The notes under the pieces were generated by a model. It was not told the DNA's origin. It saw nothing but the letters and a program-made list of their open reading frames with translations, and searched no databases. From NCBI GenBank assembly GCA_009886125.1, contig VFJK01000061.1:1-64000 (forward strand): DNA of 64,000 bases, written 5' to 3'. The translations under genes and the position numbers were made by a program. This document shows, piece by piece, positions 58,401 to 64,000 of this stretch (the stretch's first letter is position 1; each line of letters opens with the position of its first letter). This DNA is from Geobacter sp. GTDB taxonomy: Bacteria > Desulfobacterota > Desulfuromonadia > Geobacterales > DSM-12255.

Positions 58401-59738
58401 ATGCATTTCACCCAGTTTAATTTTCATCCACTCATTGCTGCCGGAGTTACGGCAGAAGGTTATATCACCCCGACCCCCATTCAACAACAGGCTATTCCAT
58501 CCGTTCTGGCCGGCCGCGATGTCATGGGCCTGGCGCAAACAGGCACCGGCAAGACCGCTGCATTTGCCCTGCCGATTCTTCAGCGGCTCATCGAAGGTCC
58601 TCGCGGCTTTGTACGCGCCCTTATCATCGCTCCGACCCGTGAACTTGCGGAGCAGATTCATGAGTCCATCAGCACACTTGGCCGAAAAACCCGCGTCAGG
58701 AGCATGACGATCTATGGAGGCGTCAACGTAAATCCACAGATCCAGAAGCTAAAGCAGGGGGTTGAAATAATTGTTGCCTGTCCCGGCCGACTGCTGGATC
58801 ACCTCTCACAGGGAAACATCGATCTGAGTCACGTCGAAGTGCTGGTTCTTGATGAAGCCGACCAGATGTTCGATATGGGATTCCTGCCTGATATCCGCCG
58901 GATTCTCAAGCAGGTCCCAACGGATCGCCAGACTCTTCTTTTCTCAGCGACAATGCCGACTGACATCCGGACCCTGGCCCACGATATACTACGGGATCCT
59001 GTCACGGTGCAGGTCGGCAATACTGCCCCTCCGGTCACGGTCTCCCATGCCCTTTATCCGGTTGAACAGCACCTCAAGACAGCCCTGCTGCTGGAGCTGC
59101 TGCTTCATACGGACACTGAGTCAGTGCTGATCTTCACCCGCACCAAGCACCGTGCGAAGCGCCTTGGCGAGCAGCTGGAAAAGGCAGGCTACAAGGCGGC
59201 ATCCTTGCAGGGGAATCTTTCACAGAATCGCCGCCAGGCTGCTCTCGACGGCTTCCGCGATGGTACCTTCCAGATTCTTGTTGCCACAGACATTGCAGCC
59301 AGAGGAATTGATGTCTCACAGATATCCCATGTCATCAACTATGACATCCCGGATACTGCCGAGGCATATGTTCACCGGATCGGCCGGACCGGTCGTGCTG
59401 CCAGGAGCGGCGACGCCTTTACCCTTGTTTCCGGTGAGGATGGCTTCATGGTCCGTACCATTGAAAAAACACTGGGGACGGCACTGGAACGCTGCACAAT
59501 TGACGGCTTCGATTATGCGGTCCCGGCTCCCAAAAAAGATGCAGAGTTTGCCCGTCCGCCACGCGAACCGCGTCAAATCCGCAAAACTCCCGGTGGTGCA
59601 AAGAGTAGCGGCGGCGAGAAAAGTTCTGCCAAATTCGACCCTGCTTCGACTCAGCCGAAATCGGCCGTCAATCCCCAGAAGGCCGGGTTCAGACCGCCGC
59701 AACTGAATAAAGCCCGTCCGTCACGCAGACATTCGTAA
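58401..59738 (+). CDS. DEAD-box RNA helicase (RhlE-like)
   Basis: AQTGTGKTAAFALPIL, VLDEADQMFDMGF, SATMP, HRIGRTGRAARSG. Confidence 0.95.
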   Translation: MHFTQFNFHPLIAAGVTAEGYITPTPIQQQAIPSVLAGRDVMGLAQTGTGKTAAFALPILQRLIEGPRGFVRALIIAPTRELAEQIHESISTLGRKTRVRSMTIYGGVNVNPQIQKLKQGVEIIVACPGRLLDHLSQGNIDLSHVEVLVLDEADQMFDMGFLPDIRRILKQVPTDRQTLLFSATMPTDIRTLAHDILRDPVTVQVGNTAPPVTVSHALYPVEQHLKTALLLELLLHTDTESVLIFTRTKHRAKRLGEQLEKAGYKAASLQGNLSQNRRQAALDGFRDGTFQILVATDIAARGIDVSQISHVINYDIPDTAEAYVHRIGRTGRAARSGDAFTLVSGEDGFMVRTIEKTLGTALERCTIDGFDYAVPAPKKDAEFARPPREPRQIRKTPGGAKSSGGEKSSAKFDPASTQPKSAVNPQKAGFRPPQLNKARPSRRHS

Positions 59739-59765
59739 ATTAATCTGCATATACTTCTGAAACAG

Positions 59766-59793
59766 CAAAGGCGACCGATCGGTCGCCTTTTGC
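59766..59793. terminator. Palindromic terminator between convergent genes
   Basis: GCAAAGGCGACCGATCGGTCGCCTTTTGC. Confidence 0.75.
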
Positions 59794-59811
59794 ATATTCA
59801 GTTTATTTTAC

Positions 59812-61440
59812 TCACGCATCTTCTCCGTGAACTTTATGCAGGTAGTAAGAGTAATCTCCCTGATAGACCCTCATCTCTCCATGGTCTATCTCAAAGACCC
59901 GGTCGACGAGGGACCGGAGAAAGTGCCGGTCATGACTTACCAGCACCACCGTGCCGGTGAAACTCTTTAAAGCATCAAGCAGAATCTCCCGTGACCGTAT
60001 ATCAAGATGATTGGTCGGTTCGTCAAGAACCAGGAAGTTAACCGGCCTTGCCAGGAGCGTGGCCAGAACCACTCTGCTTTTCTCCCCTCCGGAGAGGTTC
60101 TCGATCCGTTTCTCAACAGTGTCCCCTGAAAAGAGGAATGCGCCCAGCAGGTTCCTGATCACACCTATGGTTGCCAACGGCATCGCCTCCTGCAACGTCT
60201 CGAAGACCGTCTTCCCGGGAGCGAGCAGTTCCATGGCGTGCTGACTGAAGTAGCCGAGTTCCACGTTGGCTCCCAGCGAGACGACTCCGGCGGTAGGGTC
60301 GGTCTGTCCGGCCAGTACCTTGAGAAAGGTCGATTTGCCGGCGCCGTTTACCCCGACAACGGCGATCTTCTCCTCTCTCCTGATGATTCCCGAAATGCCG
60401 CTGAAAACCGGTTTTACCAGGCCGTCAGGGGTCAGCCAGCTTTTTGCCGCTCCATCCATGACCACCACATCATCGCCGCTTCGCGGAGGTTCGCTGAAAC
60501 TGAATCGGACAGTCCGTTCTTCAGGGGGGATCTCAATCCGGTCGATCTTTTCCAGCTTCTTGACCCGCGACTGGACCTGAGCTGCATGGGAGGCGCGGGC
60601 CGCAAAACGGGCTATGAACTCCTCCTCCTTGGCCAGCATATCCTGCTGACGCTTGTGGCTTGCCAGAAGCTGCTCAAGACGGATATCACGCTCCCGCTCG
60701 TAAAAGTCGTAGTTACCGCCATAGGTGGTGAGCGTCCGGTTGTTTACCTCGACGATCCGTGTAACGATACGATTCATAAAATCACGGTCATGGCTCGTCA
60801 TCAGCAGCGCACCGGTGAACTCCGCTGCCAGCCACTCTTCCAGCCAGATGATCGATTCAACGTCCAGATGATTGGTAGGCTCGTCCAGAAGCAGTACATC
60901 CGGATGCAAAGTCAGTATCCGGGCCAGACCGATCCGCATCTTCCAGCCGCCGCTGAACGATTCTACCGGATGATTGAACCGGTCAGGGCCGATGCCGAGA
61001 CCGGTCAGCACGGTCTGGGCGCGCGTATCCAGATCGTATCCGCCGCGATGCTCGAACTCTTCCATTGCAGTTCCGTAGCGCTCAAGAAGGGTCGCCATCT
61101 CGTTGTCCCCCATCGGCTCGCACATGGCGCTCTCCATGGTCTTCAGCTCTGCTGCAAGCTGCATCGTCGCTGCAGACCCGGCCATGACCTCTTCCAGCGC
61201 GGTTCTGCCGGACATATCGCCGACATCCTGGGAAAAGTAGCCGATGGTTGTCTTTTTTGCGCAGGTCATTTCGCCGGCATCCACCTCCTCTTCTCCGGTG
61301 ATGATCCGGAAGATGGTGCTCTTGCCTGCTCCGTTCGGTCCGACCAGGCCGGTTCTGGAGCCTGGAAGGATCTGGAAGCTGGCGTCGCGGAACAGCACCT
61401 GCGAACCGTGCTGTCTGGTGATATTTGAAAGATGAATCAT
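59812..61440 (-). CDS. ABC-F family ATPase
   Basis: Two ABC domains (GLVGPNGAGKSTIFRIITG; VVGVNGAGKSTFLKVLAG), two LDEPTNHLD motifs, no TM. Confidence 0.93.
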   Translation of the reverse strand: MIHLSNITRQHGSQVLFRDASFQILPGSRTGLVGPNGAGKSTIFRIITGEEEVDAGEMTCAKKTTIGYFSQDVGDMSGRTALEEVMAGSAATMQLAAELKTMESAMCEPMGDNEMATLLERYGTAMEEFEHRGGYDLDTRAQTVLTGLGIGPDRFNHPVESFSGGWKMRIGLARILTLHPDVLLLDEPTNHLDVESIIWLEEWLAAEFTGALLMTSHDRDFMNRIVTRIVEVNNRTLTTYGGNYDFYERERDIRLEQLLASHKRQQDMLAKEEEFIARFAARASHAAQVQSRVKKLEKIDRIEIPPEERTVRFSFSEPPRSGDDVVVMDGAAKSWLTPDGLVKPVFSGISGIIRREEKIAVVGVNGAGKSTFLKVLAGQTDPTAGVVSLGANVELGYFSQHAMELLAPGKTVFETLQEAMPLATIGVIRNLLGAFLFSGDTVEKRIENLSGGEKSRVVLATLLARPVNFLVLDEPTNHLDIRSREILLDALKSFTGTVVLVSHDRHFLRSLVDRVFEIDHGEMRVYQGDYSYYLHKVHGEDA

Positions 61441-61460
61441 GGTCACTCCGGGATCGTGCA

Positions 61461-61491
61461 AATAAAAAACCACAGGGCTGATCCCTGTGGT
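61461..61491 (-). terminator. Intrinsic terminator-like hairpin in the 5' leader of the ABC-F gene
   Basis: Minus strand: CCACAGGGATCAGCCCTGTGGTTTTTTATTT, about 20 nt upstream of the ATG. Confidence 0.65.
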
Positions 61492-61717
61492 CAAGTCGAG
61501 GGATTATGTAGCACTTTTTATTTCCGGGTGGCAAGCCCTATTTACTGCTGCAGACCGGATTATTATGAAGACAGGTCGGAAACGACCGGCCGGCAGCCAT
61601 TTGTCTCAAGGCACGGCAGCAGCTCCATAAGTGAAACGCATATGACTTTTTCTATAATGCTGTATTTGATTGTCAGCCGATCATCTTGAGTTAAACTGTC
61701 AACAGGAGAATAATTGT

Positions 61718-63124
61718 ATGTCTCACGGAGATGATCTCGTAATACTTGGTTCAGGATCTACCGCTTTCGCGGCGGCGCTGCGTGCCCGGTCTCTCGGTGC
61801 AAACGTCCTGATGGTCGAAAAGAGCCTGCCAGGCGGGACCTGTGTAAACTGGGGTTGTGTCCCGAGCAAGACTCTGATCCATTCGGCACTTTTTCGTCAT
61901 GAAGCTCAGCTGGGGCGTGAAAACGGACTCGGAACGGCGGTAAGCAGCATCGATTTTGCTGCTCTCACTGCTCATAAAGACCGGGTAGTACAGCATCTTC
62001 GCCAGACAAAATATCTTGATCTCCTCAGCACTGTCCCTGGTCTGACACTTCACAAAGGAACCGGCCGATTTCTTGATCGTAACACCATCCAGGTTGACGA
62101 TCGGACGATTCACAGTGACAGGATTCTTATCGCAACCGGCGGTCTACCCCACATTATCGAATTTCCGGGAATCCATGAAGTTGATTTTCTGACCAGTCGG
62201 ACTGCGCTGTTGCTGAAAAAACTCCCCGAATCGATGCTGATAATCGGCGGCGGAGTAATAGCCCTGGAGTTGGGGCAGATGTATCATCGCCTGGGGATAA
62301 AGGTCACTGTGCTTGAGCATGGGCCCAGGGTCCTGCCCGCTGTTGAGGCTGAGCCGGCAGTTGAGCTGCAGCAGATATTGATAGATGCCGGGATGGAGAT
62401 CGTTCTCAATGTGTCGATCTGCTCTGTGCAGAAGGGTGACGGTTCAACCACTGTCCATGCAGAAGTCCTCGGTGAAAGAAGGGAGTATTCTGCGGAACGG
62501 CTGCTGCTGGCGGTCGGGACGGTGCCTGCAACGGCTGACATCGGCCTGGAAGAGGCAGGGGTCGAGACGGATGCCAGAGGATTCATCCGGGTTGATGATC
62601 GAATGCGAACAACCGCGACAGGGGTATGGGCGGCCGGAGATGTCATCGGTGGGATGATGATCGCTCCGGTGGGAGCCCGGGAAGGTATAGTGGCAGTGGA
62701 TAATATGCTCAAACCCGATGGCGGCTGTACGATTGACTACCTGTCGATACCGATGGCCATCTTTACCGACCCTGAACTCGGTATGGTCGGATACCGGGAG
62801 GAGGAAGCCAGAAAGGCGGGGTTTACGGTCATCACCAGCATACTTCCGGTCAGAGAAATCCCGAAGGCTCACATCACCGGAGGCACTGCCGGTCTTATCA
62901 AGATGATAGCGGACAAGGAGAGCGGCCGTCTGCTCGGTGTCCATCTGCTGTGCCATCGCGGCGCGGAGCTGATCAATGAGGCTGCCCTGGCCATAAGGTT
63001 GCGAGCGACAATCGGTGATCTGGTCGATACCCTCCATGTCTATCCCTCTATGGGAGAAGGGCTCCGGCTCTGTGCTCAGGGGTTTTCCCTTGATGTGAGC
63101 AGGCTCTCCTGCTGTGCAGAGTAA
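61718..63124 (+). CDS. merA: Mercuric reductase-like flavoprotein disulfide oxidoreductase (no N-terminal HMA domain)
   Basis: GGTCVNWGCVPSK redox centre; C-terminal vicinal cysteines (FSLDVSRLSCCAE). Confidence 0.72.
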   Translation: MSHGDDLVILGSGSTAFAAALRARSLGANVLMVEKSLPGGTCVNWGCVPSKTLIHSALFRHEAQLGRENGLGTAVSSIDFAALTAHKDRVVQHLRQTKYLDLLSTVPGLTLHKGTGRFLDRNTIQVDDRTIHSDRILIATGGLPHIIEFPGIHEVDFLTSRTALLLKKLPESMLIIGGGVIALELGQMYHRLGIKVTVLEHGPRVLPAVEAEPAVELQQILIDAGMEIVLNVSICSVQKGDGSTTVHAEVLGERREYSAERLLLAVGTVPATADIGLEEAGVETDARGFIRVDDRMRTTATGVWAAGDVIGGMMIAPVGAREGIVAVDNMLKPDGGCTIDYLSIPMAIFTDPELGMVGYREEEARKAGFTVITSILPVREIPKAHITGGTAGLIKMIADKESGRLLGVHLLCHRGAELINEAALAIRLRATIGDLVDTLHVYPSMGEGLRLCAQGFSLDVSRLSCCAE

Positions 63125-63176
63125 AATTGTAACTGTTTCAACAAGCAGAAAGTCGACCGCATGGCCGCATTTTGAA

Positions 63177-64000
63177 TCAAGCGGTTTTCGCCGTCAAAGT
63201 GATATCCTCCCCGGTCAAAGTCAGCAGCCCTTCCTTGTAAAGCCCGCCCACCGCCTTTTTGAAGGTTTTCTTGCTCATCCCCAGACTCTTCTGGATAGCT
63301 GCCGGGGAGCTTTTGTCGTGTAGCGGCAAGCTGCCGCCATTGGCAGCCAGGACCCTGAGGATAACGTCCCTGGCATCTGATACCCCTTCTGCCCCGGCTC
63401 TGCGCAAGGTAACATCAAGCTTTCCGTCTTCGCGCAAACGCTTTACATAACCGGGAATTTCCATGCCGGTGAAGCTTCCGGCCGGCAATTCGTCCCGGTA
63501 GAGCAGAGCAGGGAAGCGATGGTTGACAATGACCTTGGCGCCAAGTTCAGTGAGTTGCCAGATCAGCAGTTCAACGCTGTCACCTTCATGCAGATCGGGG
63601 CGTTCGTGATCCAGACACTCATCGATACGGGCGTTGGCAAAAGGCCTTCCCTGTTGATCGACATCGATCTTTACCAGGTAGCTCCAGTTGATCTGCATCC
63701 GCTCGGGCTGCAGGCTGAGCGGTACGAGGAGGTCCTTTGCAAGACCCCAGTCCAGAAAGGCCCCGTGGCTCGTTATTGATTTGACCTTCAGGCAGGCAAA
63801 TTCACCGGCCTGGGCAAGAGGCGGCCGAAGCGTCGCCTGAAGCTCTCCGGGTATGACCTGATACAGAAAGACCTCAAGCTGGTCACCGGGAACGGCATTA
63901 GGTGCTTCTCTCAGAGGCAGATGCGCTGGCAGTTCGCCTGCATCAAGCCAGACGCCTTTCTTGTCAATGCGGCTGACCTGAAGGGTGTGCAGACGGCAGA
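63177..64000 (-). CDS. S1-like RNA-binding protein (CvfB/YitL-like), 5' end outside window
   Basis: Reading frame continues upstream of the ORF-track start to the window edge (VSRIDKKGVWLDAGELPAHLPLREAPNAVPGDQLEVFLYQ...SITSHGAFLDWGLAKDLLVPL); C-terminal winged-helix-like region. Confidence 0.8.
   Translation of the reverse strand, partial: CRLHTLQVSRIDKKGVWLDAGELPAHLPLREAPNAVPGDQLEVFLYQVIPGELQATLRPPLAQAGEFACLKVKSITSHGAFLDWGLAKDLLVPLSLQPERMQINWSYLVKIDVDQQGRPFANARIDECLDHERPDLHEGDSVELLIWQLTELGAKVIVNHRFPALLYRDELPAGSFTGMEIPGYVKRLREDGKLDVTLRRAGAEGVSDARDVILRVLAANGGSLPLHDKSSPAAIQKSLGMSKKTFKKAVGGLYKEGLLTLTGEDITLTAKTA

Noticed and set aside
60238-61428. 396-aa plus-strand ORF antisense to the ABC-F gene
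   Set aside because: Complementary frame of a strongly supported coding sequence; His/Arg/Gly-rich with no motif.

Overview
The gene content looks like a Geobacter-type deltaproteobacterial (Desulfuromonadales) chromosome segment. That assignment is my inference from gene content; no search was run. Main blocks: (1) 0-11 kb is an accessory region downstream of a truncated-by-window dapL. It holds DUF2442, a Phd/PIN toxin-antitoxin pair, a duplicated dapL 3' tail, an AT-rich three-gene operon (DUF262 protein, AAA/DUF3696-like ATPase, unknown protein) that is a strong candidate for an undescribed defence system, a RAYT transposase relic with associated palindromic repeats, and HigBA. (2) 12.6-37.7 kb is a large acyl-CoA catabolic cluster: MerR regulator, Liv ABC transporter, acyl-CoA ligase, fused isobutyryl-CoA mutase IcmF, thiolase, 3-hydroxyacyl-CoA dehydrogenase, crotonase, two acyl-CoA dehydrogenases, EtfAB with a membrane FeS ETF:quinone oxidoreductase, a compact CaiB/racemase-like protein and a two-subunit CoA-transferase. 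Together these fit anaerobic isobutyrate/valine-skeleton oxidation through butyryl-CoA. Several families of non-coding repeats are interspersed. (3) 38-45 kb has GGDEF proteins and a candidate Moco/Tuco riboswitch plus terminator ahead of a porin-tupA pair. (4) 45.4-47.1 kb is a mini-island at tRNA-Phe with an exact 45-nt att-like repeat and an inverted, interrupted tRNA-Phe 5' half. (5) 47-64 kb is mostly housekeeping (efp, cyclophilin, phosphohexomutase, uvrA, csp, DEAD helicase, ABC-F, MerA-like reductase, CvfB-like), with toxin-antitoxin relics around a DUF4143 ATPase.
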